DNA of 64,000 nt from Eucalyptus grandis (taxonomy: Eukaryota; Streptophyta; Magnoliopsida; Myrtales; Myrtaceae), in NCBI RefSeq assembly GCF_016545825.1, contig NC_052619.1, positions 9,873,501 to 9,937,500 on the forward strand. The letters are read 5' to 3'. Every line of letters starts with the position of its first letter. The first letter of the stretch is position 1. Positions 36,608 to 49,700 of this stretch are shown here, piece after piece. The position numbers and the translations under genes are program-made. Under the pieces are notes generated by a model. The model worked only from the letters and a program-made list of their open reading frames with translations. It did not search any database and was not told the origin of the DNA.

Positions 36608-38650
36608 TTTTCCACCAGGATTTCAATCGCCGATAATTCTTCAACCATAAGGTCAATCATCGTTGGCTCAGTGGTTTTCATCTCGACATCACTAGTGCGA
36701 TCCTCATCAGGCAATTGTATCACCACCGAGGTAATCATAACGACCATCCCCTCCTCTTGTGGCATAGGATTATCCATACCCTCCCATCTGTTAGGGACAA
36801 TGTCCTTGGGATTATCAAAGAAACTTGAGGCAGGTGAATACTTCACATAGTAGTCATATTTTTTGCTTGGTTGACCCAACGTATCGAACACTTCACCTTT
36901 GTCATGTATCTTTTCTAGAAGATCACAGCTCCGAAAGGTTCCCTCAGAATTTGTTCTCAAGGTGTTTTCTATTGTTACTTGTTCATCCTCCTCTGGGAAA
37001 GTAGGCTTAGCTTTCTCCACTTCACGGTCGCAAATAACATTGTGAGAGATGATGCGCTAATCATGGATGGTGTCATCATGGATAGTGGTCTTTGTTCTCC
37101 ATTGACACTTTGGATTATCCACATGCCTATCATTTTGCAGATATGTTCTAGTTTTTCATCCATGGTTATGTCCTCCCCTCTTTCATAATGCCCAACTAGC
37201 TTGAGGGCCTCATACAATTTAGGGACATCCACCGCAAGGGGTCGCTCATTTGCTTGCATTTCCCCGAGAATCACATTCACTCCTTCAACATGATCGGGCA
37301 AAGGGTTTTGTCGCACATTGGGCGTAGCTTCTTTAAATGTCAACTTTCCTTTATCTAATAGGTTCTAAACTTTCAATTTCGATGTGTAGCAATTATCGAC
37401 GTCGTGCCCCATTTCTCCCATGTGGTATTCACATGTTTTGGTCATATCGAAGCTTGGAAATCTTGGAAGGTTGTCCCTAGGTACCTCATTGGCTACCAAT
37501 CTCTTTTCGAAGAGGATAGGTAACAATTTCGATAGAGGTTGAGATAGAGGTGTGAATTCCTTTTAGGGGAACTTCCTACTTCCGCCAAATCCTTGTAACA
37601 CGTTTCTTTGCATAGATTTAGGCCTTTGTGAAGGCGTCGACACTGATTTAGGTGCAGCTGGCTTTTGGATAAACGCCACTTCGACTGTCGTCTCCTTGTT
37701 CTTCTTCGTTGTGAACTTTTTGCTATTCCCAGTAGATATTCTTCCATTAATTATCGCCCATTCAACCTCTTCACCAACCTCCACCAGCCGTGAAATGTTT
37801 GGCAACTAGAGTACATTAATCCCTAGAAATAGTTAGATGACAAAGTCCTCAAGAAAAGTTGCCTCATTTCTTTCTCACTCAGTGGAGGCTTTACTTATGA
37901 TGCCATCGTTCTCCACCTCTAGGTGAACGCTTTAAACGATTCATTCCTCCTCTTTTCCATCCGAACCAGCTCCTCTCTTGTAGGGACAATCTTAGAGTTG
38001 AATTTATATTGCTATAAAAACTCGTCAGCAATGTCTTCCTATCCAGTGAGCTCTTCAATATCCAGTCCAATAAACCATGACAAGGCATGGCCATCTAAGC
38101 TATCTTGAAATGTATGTATGAGGAGCAGAACATTGTTGGAGTAGCGAGCCATCCTCCTCAAATAGTATTTGAGGTGGGTTATAGGGCAGCCGGTGCCATC
38201 ATATTTTCTCATGAACTCTGGCTCCTTGAAGGTCTCGAGTACTTTCACCTTAGCATATGGGGTTAGCTTGTCCACTCCCTTCATCTGATATCCTTCCTTC
38301 ATCTGATATCCTTGGAGGACGCAAAGTCGCTCCTCTATTTTGGCCAAGCATCTTGCATTTTCTTCATCGAAGCGGATGGCAGATCCCTCCTTTGGAAGAG
38401 GATTCAGATTGACGATCATGGGCGTAACAGAAGGGACTTCCTCAAAAGCACATTTTTCAGTAGGGTCGGTGACATGTGGCTCTCCAGTTGAGGGTGGAGT
38501 GTGTCCCGACAAAACGGGAGTAGAAGTTCCAGCTATGGCTGTGACCGGAGGTTCACTGATTTTTCAACTTATCTCGACCATCAAGGCAGTGAGCTGAGCC
38601 AGCTGGTTCTTTATGTTGGCCACGCGTATGCTGACATCCTCATTCTCCAT
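36608..38650 (-). pseudogene. gag and gag-protease linker of element B
   Basis: The likely start ATG is at 38650 (MENEDVSIRVANIKNQLAQL). A stop follows after about 30 codons, then the frame continues through EPEFMRKYDGTGCPITHLKYYL and LDGHALSW, the conserved gag core of Tat elements. Further on is a knuckle-like CEYHMGEMGHDVDNCY near 37420. The linker frame 37020-36608 runs into the insertion point of C. At least three stops and two frame changes are present. Confidence 0.8.
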
Positions 38651-38995
38651 CCTAGCCTTTGCGTGAGTACGAATTGGAGATCTCCTTTTAGCCGTGTTGA
38701 TAGTCGGACGAAAATAGACAACCTGTTAGTACCTGAACAAGGATAGATAAGCATATATAAGCATTGAGTAATGATTAGACGATCGGTCCATGACAAAGAT
38801 CTAATCGCCCCAATTTGTTCATTTCATTAAAAGCAAGGTTGCTACATAACGCAGGGAAAGACATAAGGGATACCCCATAAACAACGAAGCCAATCATGAC
38901 TCTTATCTCTCGATATTACAACACGAGACAAGTTCTTTAACATTGTAACATATGTAGGTATGGGCCCATTACATATCGCACTTGACTCAATGTAA

Positions 38996-40294
38996 CTAAC
39001 GAGGACAGTTCTCGCTTGTGGCAACCCCATTAACTCGAGTCAACTTTGAGGCGCCCTCCTCGGCTTCTTCGAGCTTCCTTTTGAGGCACTTGATCTCGGC
39101 TTGGTGAGTGGTCTTTAATGGCACGTCGGGAATTTTAGGGCGTAGGCTCTTTGGGATTTTGTGCCTAAGGATGTACTCCATCGATGCATAATAAATCTTC
39201 TCTTGCCCTTCCAACTCCTCTTCAGGTCATATCAGCTTCCGAGGGTGGCACATATCCCACATTGACTTGACTAATGCAACGGAGTCTTTGTGATCTTGGC
39301 ATCCATCAGGGAAGTCTATCATGAGCGGGTCTTCTTGAATCGTCGGTGGAAGTTGTTGAACCTCCTGGAACTGGCGGGCGATTCAGGTCGGGTAATACTC
39401 AGTGACTCCAGTAATTTCCAACAAAGGAACAAGTCCCGTAAGCCCACACACGAACTGTGCTTCTCGAACTCGGAGCCATTTGGCATGCCATTGGAATTCG
39501 AGTCTAGGGTTGGTCATGAAAGCTAACCACTCAGAATAATGATAATCAGGGGTGAACGTCTTCCTATCTTTAAACTTCAGGATAGGGTGGCTAGAGTTAG
39601 AGATGTTGTTCACAGTCATTAAGCTACCAAACCTTTTAACGTGAGAGAAGAACCAAATTTGCAAGAGTTCAGGAGGAGCATTGAAAGTTTTGTTTTTGTT
39701 TTCTTTAAAACGAGTAAGGGAAAGAAAAGTTTCAGTCATGAAGGCGTTAACAAAGCCCTTTCCCATACATACCTCACGAACTACCCATGCCATGGAAGGG
39801 TTAATAACGTTTCTACAATGTAGGAATAACACGAACCCGAAGAAAGCTAACAGGAAGATCCTATTCTTTTGAAAAGATGGGGCATATTGAAAAAGCTTGT
39901 TTATGAATGAAAACGGGCAGGTCTTGCAATTAGTTTTCAAAACTTTCCTCACGTCATCCTCCTTAACTCTAAGGAAATTAGATAAGGTCAATGCATGCTC
40001 AATCCCTATAGGTGGACCAGTTAACTCCGACACCAAGGGCTTTCCAATGGCAACACTGTATTCTTCCAGGGTTGGAGTGAGTTCGTGATCACTGAGTATG
40101 AATGTGCAAGTTTTGGGGCACCAAACATGCGCTAACGTTTGTACTACACCAGAATGAGTTTCTATCTCTAATATGGGAAGTACACGTCCAACATATGATC
40201 GCACCCAATCACAACTAGTTGGATCCAATTTATCCAACCATGCGCGAAGCTCGACTTTCGGGACGGAGATGATGCGAAGGTCGGGTACTCCCAT
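38996..40294 (-). pseudogene. ORF1 of element B (extra ORF before gag), two nonsense codons
   Basis: From ATG at 40294 one frame runs 432 codons to 38996 with only two internal stops, both TGA (39385-39383 and 39229-39227), so it is nearly intact. The first 303 residues form a globular domain (WLDKLDPTSCDWV, ELTPTLEEYSVAIGKPL, FLLAFFGFVLFLHCRN, WHAKWLRVREAQF). It resembles the plant mobile-domain-like ORF1 of Ogre elements, whose function is unknown. The last 70 residues are charged and likely helical (KCLKRKLEEAEEGASKL). Both stops could come from CGA by one transition. Confidence 0.8.
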
Positions 40295-41017
40295 TGTATG
40301 ATCAACCTAATTTATCGTGGAACGAAAAAAAAAAAAAGCGAATAAGTAAATTGCGAAGAAAAAAATTCAAACAAAAACTTACCTTACTCATTGAGCAACG
40401 ATGTCAATGCCATAGACATGCGCATGGACAGTGGTTCGATTTCCACTCTAGATGGCCCAAAATAAAGCCATGGGATCACAGGATTGAACCAACAAGCTCG
40501 TAGCTAGGTTGTGTTACTCATGACTCCGGCTTCGTTAAAGGATTGACTCGTGTCGCATGCTTGCAGATCAGGGTGGGGACCTCCGACATCAAGAAAGGAG
40601 TTTCGGGGATGAGATGGACGACTCGTACTACATGCTTGTAGTCGGAGTGGTATCCACCTTGACACCATCCTAAGTGATCCTATGCGGCCTAAGTCCGGCG
40701 GCAGGTTGTGTGTGCTATGGTGTAGTGCAATGCAGGAAACGCAAGCATGGCAATTTATAGGCAAGCAACACTTCATACATAAAGAAATAAATCATAATTA
40801 TTACCTTTACCAAAAAAAAAAAAAAATAAAAAAAATAAATCATACATTCCTACACATTCCTGCAAGACAAATGTGAGTAAACACTTCCCCTTATACCTCC
40901 CATTTAGCATGAACATTAAACAACCAACATGTTAGGGATGAACTTAGGATCCTTGTTGCCAAATAAAAATATTTTTGAACAAGATTATTTTTGGCCTAAG
41001 TCCTCTAAGGTCTAAAA
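40295..41017 (-). other. leader of element B between primer site and ORF1
   Basis: About 700 bases with A runs (40325-40335, 40810-40840) and no coding domain. In Ogre-type elements an untranslated leader is expected here. Confidence 0.55.
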
Positions 41018-41043
41018 CCAAGTCCTCAGTAGAGTCGCCAAGC
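41018..41043 (-). other. primer-binding-site-like motif of element B
   Basis: On the minus strand GCTTGGCGACTCTACTGAGG follows the 5' LTR. It matches the pattern at 44711 in element A. Confidence 0.6.
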
Positions 41044-43024
41044 TGTCACGACCTACCCTCAGAGGGAGGAAACAGGTTTAGGGGTATTGCCTAAAGGATA
41101 GGTCTAAGGCTTATGATTAGGCGTAGGCTCTCCCAAGCCCATACCCTACGTGACATTGAGATATTTTTTAGGAATTTTTGTACAAAATAAGTTGCCACTA
41201 GCCTATTGGGGTTGGCTAGATACCAAGTGAGACATGGGAGTGTACCTCACTTCCTACGCAACTAGAGAACCTAGGGTCGGGGACTTGATTACACTAATTG
41301 ACCAATCAATTAGTGCCATTTCAGTACCTAATCTAGTTCATTTTAACAAAATGATTTTTTTTTTGTAAGCAATTTGAATTGATTTTATATCTATCCACTA
41401 ATATGTGGGGTGATCATGTGGGTCCGCAATCATTAAAGTAATAGTCATTGCTACCAGGATTCTAATTGCAATAAAATTAACATAAGCAACTAAATAATTA
41501 CAAACATAGTTAAACATGTAGATTAAACATACAATATAGTCAATATACAAGCACATAAATGACTAATTACACTACATAGCAATTCCTAATCAAACATCGC
41601 AATTTTTGGTTTTTCGAATTTTTTTTAATTTTAATTTTTTTAGTTTTTATTTTAAAATTTTTTTAACTTTCTTTTTTAAATTTTTTTAAATTTTTAAATT
41701 TTTAAATTTTAAATTATATATATTTTAAAAAATTAATTAATTTTTTAAAAAAGAGTAGAATTTTTTAATGTTTTCTGAGTTTTTTGAATTTTGTAACAAA
41801 TTTTTATTAATTTTTAATTTTTTTGAATATTGAATATTATTATATCTCACGAAAATGGGTTCGGACCGGGTAACCCAATCCGGCCCGTGGACTCAACCCA
41901 AACCCAGATCCAACACTTTTGGATTTTTTTTCTTTTTAAAAAAATCATTTTTGATTTAATTTTTTTAAATTCCTTTCATTTGTCTTTTCTCACTGGGCAC
42001 TCCCCCTCCTGCGATTCCTCCTTCCTGGTACCAGCTTTTTCCTTTCTTTTTCAATATTTTGTTTTACTTTTTCACTTTTTCCATACTTTTCTTTTTCTCT
42101 TGTTTTTTCTTTTATTATTTTTTCTTTTGGTCTTCTTCTCCTTCATGCTTGCCCCTCGCATACCTTCAACTCTTCCGAAGGCTGTCTTCTCCTTCCTCGC
42201 GACATTCCTCACCAAAAGATGACGGCGAAATGCTCTCTCAGTCTCACTCTCTCCCTTTGGCTCGCCCTTTACTCTCTCTGCTCTCTCTCGACCCAAAGAC
42301 TAGCTGAGAACCCCCCTATCTTTTCTTTGCTCTCTTCCTTTTAAGCTCGGCCAATGATAGGCGCGCATGGCTCCTGCCACCGCCAGCTTGTCGCAGCCGC
42401 TTGATCTCCGACCCTGGGATCACACCATCCTCTGCCTTTGCAATCCTCTGGCCTCACGATCCTTTGCTCCTCTATTTGTACCCTCTTCTTTTCTCCTTTT
42501 TTGTAGAAGCATGGATGTTGTGAGGGGAAGAAGATGATCTGTGCACGGGCCGGGTTGAAATAAAAGGAGATGGGGCAGCCCAAGTGTGAAAAAAGAAAAG
42601 GAAAAGAGATATGTGGGAGAGCCCATGCACGAAGAAAGACCCATATGCTCGGCCTCATTTGATTTTTATACCTTTTAATGAATCTTTTTTTTTTTTTATA
42701 AACATTTTTGTATATGACAATTTTGGAAAAATAAAGACCATTCAATATGTTGTGCAATAATGAAAACACAGTACCTTTTAATGACTTTTTTTTATTTTTC
42801 TTTCTTCTTTTTTTTTTTTTTTTAATTTCGAATTTTTTTATTTAAATTTTTTGTAATAATATTTTTTTGATAAATTTTAAAACTAGTGACGCAAATGCTC
42901 CTAATGTCTATATGTGATGCAATTTTAACAAATGTTTTTTGTTAAGGGGTTAGAAATTAATCCATAATTCTCTGCTGCAATTAATAAAACACTTAAACAA
43001 ATCGCCAAAATTTATGTGTCAACA
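41044..43024 (-). mobile_element. 5' LTR of element B (1981 bp)
   Basis: The plus strand reads TGTCACGACC at 41044 and ATGTGTCAACA up to 43024, so on the minus strand the LTR runs TGTTGACAC to GTGACA. It aligns with the 3' LTR through several conserved blocks. In a stretch of about 105 bases near 41170-41275 I count about eight differences, mostly transitions. A block near 41835-41940 with a GGGTTCGGACCGGG motif is absent from the other LTR. Confidence 0.9.
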
Positions 43025-43029
43025 AGGAG

Positions 43030-43361
43030 TGAGGGTAGATCGATGACTGAGGAGGCGACTGAGCACGTGTCTTTAATGCAGTAAAGGAGGCAGCCTAGCT
43101 AGAGCCACCTCGATTGGTGGGACGCTAGTTTGGCTGGGGAAGGCCGATTAGAGCGCCAAAGATTGGCGGTGGAAGAGCCATTGCCGACTAGCCCCTTTGG
43201 CCTATAAATAGGGTGTCGAGCGGAGACACGAAGACATGAGAGAGAGAGAGAGAGAGAGATCAGAGGAGCAAGCTCAGAGGACTTCCCTTGAGAGACATTG
43301 ACTATAATAATCGGGGATACATGACAGAAGAGGAGGCTGAGAGTGAGCAAATCCGAGAGCG

Positions 43362-43395
<34 letters not shown>

Positions 43396-44708
43396 ATGAG
43401 AGGGATTCCAGATCTGAAGGGTGGAGGTTTGAGGGATAGAGATCTGAGGAGGGAGACTTGCCAACCGAGAGAGATTGAGCGAGATCTAAGAGAGAGAGTT
43501 CTCTCTCAGCCAAATCATGGAGACCCTTGTTGTGTAGCTGATGCTTGATGCCGTCTATCACTGCTTCGACGTCGCCTACTTCGCCTAAGTCGAGTTGCTT
43601 CATCTCCATCCCTTAATGCCAATTACTGTTGTAGACCTATCACCTGCACCTAGGGATGCCTATGTTATGTCCAATGACAACCTAGTCGTTCACTAATTGC
43701 AGCCAAGCCTCACGCTGTCGAACCCACCATCGGCTCTTTTGCTACTCATTAATCTGTCGCCATCCCTGTTGTTGCTGCCACCTCGCCGTCGCATCCGTCG
43801 GTCCCTCAACGTGAGTTATTGTAGATTTGTTGTGCGAGGCCATGATGATCGGCGACACTCGACGGACGCCACCCACCTCGGCTGTCTCCGTCAGGTGTTG
43901 CGAGGGGAAGAGAGATGAGAGGGTGATTCAGGTCGGCGACTGCAAATCGAGTTGGGTGTGGAACTCCATTTGGGTAGGGTTCCAACTGCTAAGTGGGTTT
44001 CGGGTTGGGCCTTCATTTTAAGAAGGGAATTGGATTGGGCTCATATATCAAGCCCAATCTAGTCACGATTCGAGTAACTCGGTTCGGTCCCGACCTGGAG
44101 ATCTGAATCGAGTCCTTTTTATATAGTATAATATAATATAATATAATAATTCTAATATTTAAAAAATATTTTTATAATTAAATGAATAAAAATAGAAAAA
44201 TAAAAAATAATTTTTATTTTCTAGAAAAATTAGAAAAATCCAAAAAAATAAATTTTATTTTTCAAAAAAGAAAACGTAAAAAAATTTTTTTTTTTTTTTT
44301 TTACAATACATGGAAAATCCTTAAAAAAGAAAAATCGTGTTTAATTTCTTGAAAGCAAATATTGGCTTGTTTCCTCATTCCAATTGCTTTTTGTGCTGTA
44401 TAAATGCTTTACTTGATGTTTAAACAAGATAAGTACCGAAATGACATTAGTAATTAACTAGTATAATCAAGTCCTAGATTCTAGTTTATTTAGTGATGTA
44501 GGAGTGATTATTTCTCTCGATATTTCACTTGAGTTTCTAATCGACTCACCTTAAATCGATTAGTGGTGACTCATATTTGAAATTGACTTGTAGGTTAAAA
44601 ACTCATATCATAAGTCATGAATTGGTGGGCTTGGGAGAGCCTAGGTTAAGCCTAATACTTAGTGAGTCATTAGCCTCCGCACGCGCCCACGCATAAGGGT
44701 GCCCAACA
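43030..44708 (+). mobile_element. 5' LTR of element A, second part
   Basis: After the AGGAG duplication the LTR of A continues (TGAGGGTAGATCGATGACTGA) and aligns through the GA tracts, the GGGCTTGGG-type stretch and the AT-rich end to the copy at 58900-60547. It ends at GCCCAACA (44701-44708). Compared with the 3' LTR it lacks about 14 bases just before the final CA. A typical retroelement primer site follows at 44711. Confidence 0.85.
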
Positions 44709-44710
44709 AC

Positions 44711-44729
44711 TTGGCAACTTCGTTGGAGA
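44711..44729 (+). other. primer-binding-site-like motif of element A
   Basis: TTGGCAACTTCGTTGGAGA lies two bases after the 5' LTR. Element B has TTGGCGACTCTACTGAGGA at the same place on the other strand. The shared pattern and position support a tRNA primer site. I cannot name the tRNA with certainty. Confidence 0.6.
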
Positions 44730-45289
44730 TTATCTCTTGTGGACTTAGGCTTTTTTATCTTGTTTAAATGCTTCACTAACTTGGGTTTTTTTTTTCTTTT
44801 GATGCAGGTTAGTAGCTTAAAGATCGATTTTAATTTCGTTAAAATAATTTTTTGTGTGATTATGCATGTTTTAATGTTTTAGTACTACACGTGGCATACA
44901 CAACCCTGCCACCGAACTTAGGCTACTATAGGATATTTTAGGATGGCGTTAAGAAAGATACGGCTTTGAATACGAGACTGCAATGCAGAAGTTGCCTTTT
45001 TTTTTTCCTCGAATCTCTTTAGGTAGAGCCGAGGTTAAAAGGGTATAATGCCAACGTGAGACTGCGATAGGCAAACACCCTCTTAATTTCTCTAAACCTT
45101 CTCGATTAGACATCGAGCCACACGTATCATACACATGTCTATGTGCTTGCCATTTTCTTTAAAAGTGAATTGATATCTTTACCTTTTTTTACTCAATCTA
45201 TTTACTTTATCGGCCCATGACAATTTAGGTCAGTTTTTCGAGTCCCAGATTATATGCAATGGGAAGAGACGATGTCTAGCTTATTCGAG

Positions 45290-46170
45290 CCCCCAAAGCA
45301 GAGATCTTTAGATGATGGGGTTAGTTGGATCAACTTACCCAAAAGCGCGTGAAAGTCAAAATCAGTCATTTCTTATTGTTGTTCCAAATCTTTATTCATC
45401 CCAAAGCCCTATAAGCAATAACACATTTTTGGTGCTCTAGGACATCCACTTTTATGTTTGGTAGGTTCGAGCTAACCTCAACTCTAGAAGCATACAACAC
45501 CACTATTGGAATGCCTTTCAAGAGTAAGCTTGTCAAGCCACCGACAGGTATTGACTTGCCGTGTGGGTTAGTGTGACCTTTAAGAACTGAAATTCATGTT
45601 GTGAGGCAAATTCTTAAAACCAACCATAAGACTTGTTCACTACCGTTTTTGACTGATTGTTTTGAAAATTAACCAATGATCCAAAAAAGTGAGATTTTCC
45701 TTCTAACCTTTTTTCTGGTTCATCATTTTCCTCTATCAAAAAGATATCATAAGTTCCTCAATGGCATGGGTGGTCGATAAGGTCTTAAGGGGGCAAAATT
45801 ATGTTAACATGATTTTAGTGGAAACATTCCTATACTTTAATCGTTTAAAAAAATGGAAAAAATCATGCAGGACTACATGGAAATTTTATAAGTCCGGTTC
45901 TTTTTTCACTTAAGTGAATTTGGATGCCTCATGTAATTGTCTGAAATAAATGTTTTTGGAAATCCACTGTAGAGATTTGTGGTTCTAAAATCATACATTC
46001 CCAACCAAAACTACTTTAATTGGATAAATTCCCTAAGGGACCCTACTCCTGAGGCAATCCTATGGCATGTTGGTTGGTTCCACGAAAAGAAAGCTTGCTT
46101 TGCTTACAAATGTTGCAATTTGATCCTATTGCTTGGTCTCACCAACGCTACTCTCTCTATTACCCATATA
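45290..46170 (+). pseudogene. decayed ORF1 (extra ORF upstream of gag) of element A
   Basis: Broken plus-strand frames match ORF1 of element B in order. Near 45425-45560 there is an ELTSTLEAYNTTIGMPF segment against ELTPTLEEYSVAIGKPL in B. Near 46005-46160 there is a W-H-x-x-W-F/L segment followed by a GLTNATLSITHIG-type end, against the end of B's ORF1. Frameshifts and stops separate the pieces. Ogre-type elements carry such an ORF of unknown function before gag, and its presence here shows A is plus-strand and of the same clade as B. Confidence 0.65.
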
Positions 46171-46734
46171 GGGTGGCATGTTAGTATGAAGCCCTTCATG
46201 AGATCCCACCGCCTCTCAAGATAAAGATCTCTCCAATCATTTTCACCCATAAAAGTTGTGATTACGCATTCGAGATTCACTTCATCGAGGATACATGGAG
46301 CAAGTGCCATCGCAAAAAGATTGTATTGCCTAAAAAGCTTGAGGGATAGGAAAAGGTCCATCACACCCTCTAAATCCTACATCCACAACCATCAGATCCC
46401 AACAAGACTGTAACCATTGGTCCCTGATCTAGCCAGCAAACTTAGTTAGTAGGAGCAAATTGAGCATCTGCGAAGGGGCTTGGGAATAAGTTAGGTACAT
46501 GTCTCAAAGCTAGTCCAAGAAAGTAAACATCTTTGCAAAGGCTCACTGTCACATACAAAATAGAGGTCGCGTGCCCCCCAATGTCAATGTTTCGAAAGTT
46601 TCATCTTGTTCCTAGTCTCATTGTTTAAGGACTTTTATTTAATGTCTAGTATTTCATTCTGTCAAGTTTGGACCATTGCTATGGGTCAATCTTCATTTAC
46701 ACTCATACTCATTCATTTTTTCTTTGTGACACCA

Positions 46735-49700
46735 GGTGATTATGAATCGTCAACCACCAGTCGGTCGGGCATGGCCTCAAGCAATAGTGGCCAATTAGAG
46801 TGATGCACAAAATCGCCTCGCTAATATTGAAGATTGTTGCGACCCAATCTCGAGTAAACCATCTAGGATTTGGCTAATGGACTACTAAGTCTAGACTTAG
46901 CTCGAGCTCTCCCTAATCCATATCAATTTGCGATTTAGGTTCAAGTTCTTAATATGCAAATGATTTTTCAATTAAGAGTTGCCACTGATCTATTTTTGGT
47001 GGATTGGTTAAAAACCGAAGTAAAGTAATAAGAGATTTGCTTTACTCCTACAAACTAGAGATTGTGGGTTCCGGGACTTGATTACGCTAAATTTCTTTAA
47101 CGCTATTTCAATACTTTTTCTCTTTTATTCCATTTTTTTTTCAGGCAGCTTGAATTAATTTTAACTTACTTTCTTAACACATGAGGTGACCATGCGGTTG
47201 TGCAATCTATCAATTTAACACCCAATAAAATAATATATAAATTGGAGAACTTATCTCATAGCAATGAAAGCATTTGCAATGTTAGATTAGAATTCACATC
47301 AACAGTCCTAGATATAATTTCTAATTAACATGCAATCCCTCAATCTTTTTCAGGATTTTCTCTTATTTAAATGAAATCTAGAAACCACGTGCAATGCAAT
47401 ACAATGACGTACAATTTTTTATAACTAAAATGACATGCAATATGCAATCTAACATGCGAACTATATGTCATGCGGCATTTATTAAATGACCTAATCTAAT
47501 GATAGGAAAAGATTAATGCAACTATTCTAACATATCATGCATTACCCTAAACATGCAATTTATTAAATGGCATGCAATAAATGAACTAATCTTACGTGAC
47601 ACACATATGATTTTTTTTTTGTGTTTTCTTTTTAATTAAAATTCGAAATTAAATATGCCTAATATTTAAACATGCAAACTATCCTAGAAAAGAATATCTA
47701 ATTTATTCTAAAAAGATGCTTTTGGTATTTTACTAAATTCGGAATTATAAAATAACCAAAATAAACCTACAATCTATCCTTAAAAAAACTACTTTAATTG
47801 TATCTAATCTTTTTTTTTGGATTTTTTATAAATAAAATCAAACAAAAATAGAAATGAATAAATTCCACAATGGACACATCATCAACTCACATGAGATATT
47901 ATCAATATCAATTTAATTCGGAAGTAAATTGACGAATTGTATATCGCGTATGAGATCGGACTAGCAAATTTTTATAAAATCACGAATTATATCTTGAGCT
48001 TGAGATTGGATTGACGATTTTCCTTGTGATTATGAGTCATATTTCAGGCATGAAATTGGACTATTAATTGTGTGCACATTGTAAAATTAGGGAATAGTCC
48101 CTAATTTAAAAGGCTATTTAATATTGCAGACATGATAACATATCGAGAATTTCAATTATGAGCATTAATGATATTTCAAATAAGGAAACAAAATATTTGG
48201 AAATCGAAGTAGATACAATTTTCACCTAATTCGAATATTGGCTTTCAAATTTGGATCTTCGAACGGCTAGTTGCGACTCGACGTGGTGGTGTTCGTGATG
48301 ATGGAAAATCAAACAATCAGCAAGTAAGAGCAAAAGTCACCAAGTGTGGGGACTTTGAAATCTCTTTTTTATTGTCCACTCTTCAGGCACGTTCTGTATA
48401 TGGCCAATGTGAGTGGATCCTAGGAAAGAGGGTCAAAACACAATGGGATGTATATATCAAATAGTGATGAAGAGTTGGCCAGAACTTAATTCACTTTTAC
48501 TCTGTTCTCGATTCCACCCATCATGCGTTGGATGTTGGTCAAGCGTGGAAATCACGTGAACGAGTGGAAGCCTACGACTCCTTGAAGAACTCGGACGCCG
48601 CCTTAAAATTCCTAAAAACGGCTCGAAATTTTGTCGCAGTGAGGGTATCATGCAGCAAGGATTGGGTCTCTACGGCTTATGGACAACCACAGCAGACAGT
48701 TGATCGGCAACAGCAGCATTGTCGTAAAGTGGCCAGCAGCTTCGTCGTCAACACTCGCAGCTGGTCGTTGGGCTCTGGATGGCTTAGAGCAGCAAGCTCG
48801 AGCAGCAAATCGGGAGGTGGATCAAGCAATAGTGCGTCGGGACAAGGGCAGTATGTCAGGAATCTCGGCACAGCTCGGCCAAGGGAACTCACAGTTCTCC
48901 ACTCTGATGACATCTCTCTATATGGTCTTTTGTTCTTGTATTCTCCTCTTTTTGCATGTAACGGCCCTGCGTTCAATGTATTGTGTGGCCCCCTTTGCTC
49001 GGCTCTGTCACAACTCCTTTTATAGGCAAGGAACGGCCAGGGTTTTCAAATCTTCTTTCCTCCTTCGTCAATATTCGAATCCACGAAGATATTAATTCTT
49101 TCAACTTTCTTGCCCGTACCCTTTTCTCTCCTATTCCTTGCTGAAAGATAATGATATCCAGCCTTTATTTCCTCAAGGACGTCTCCACCACATCCTTCAT
49201 TTCCCTAATTACTGAAGATCTTGTGCCCATACAAAATTGAAAGAATTTTCGCATGGGTCAATGAATCAAGACTTTCACTTTAGAGAATTAGAACTCTGGC
49301 ATGTAAAGGATACGGTCATCGTAGCCTTCTAATGAGCTTGGCCCTATTTTGCTACCCAATGGACTTAGTCTAGATAAAGAAATAAGCTTAGGACCATCAA
49401 ACTTGAGTCCTCCTCTGTCGATCCGACAAATGTGTACTTAAATGAAATATGCTCCTAATATCTATATGCTACACAATTTAATTTATATATTTTTGTTTAA
49501 GGGCTAAAATTTTCGTCCCTAATTTTCTATGCAATGAAGGAATGATCAAGTCACCAAAATTTAGATGTCAACAAAGACTTAGGAGAAATTGATTGACGCT
49601 TTTCGCCAATAACATAATGTTGATGTTGACATCGATATCATGTTGCATCAGGGAGGAGTTTGACCATCCAGTTTGACCCACCGTGAACAAAAGAAGGATC

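Larger units (their letters stand above)
18465..43024 (-). mobile_element. retrotransposon B: nearly complete, inactive Ogre/Tat-like Ty3 element
   Basis: B spans 24.6 kb on the minus strand, from its 5' LTR (43024-41044) to its 3' LTR (22703-18465). The target duplication AGGAG is perfect (18460-18464 and 43025-43029). The LTRs start TGTTGACAC and end CGACA or TGACA. In order it encodes ORF1, gag, protease, RT, RNase H, a second archaeal-type RNase H and integrase, then a long 3' region with a tandem array. ORF1 before gag, the second RNase H and the size are marks of the Ogre/Tat lineage. Every coding region is broken by stops, frameshifts or insertions. Insertions found: D (30628-33790), C (33887-36607), a Harbinger MITE (26624-27739), a MULE-like MITE (18550-19204) and another unit (19353-20313). 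Confidence 0.92.

Noticed and set aside
33882..36612. A 5-bp target duplication for element C
   Set aside because: Flanks GCTTT and TTTTC share only three T in register, so no duplication can be claimed.
48528..49025. Plus-strand frame of 165 codons
   Set aside because: It lies wholly inside a solo LTR, is antisense to that element and resembles no protein.
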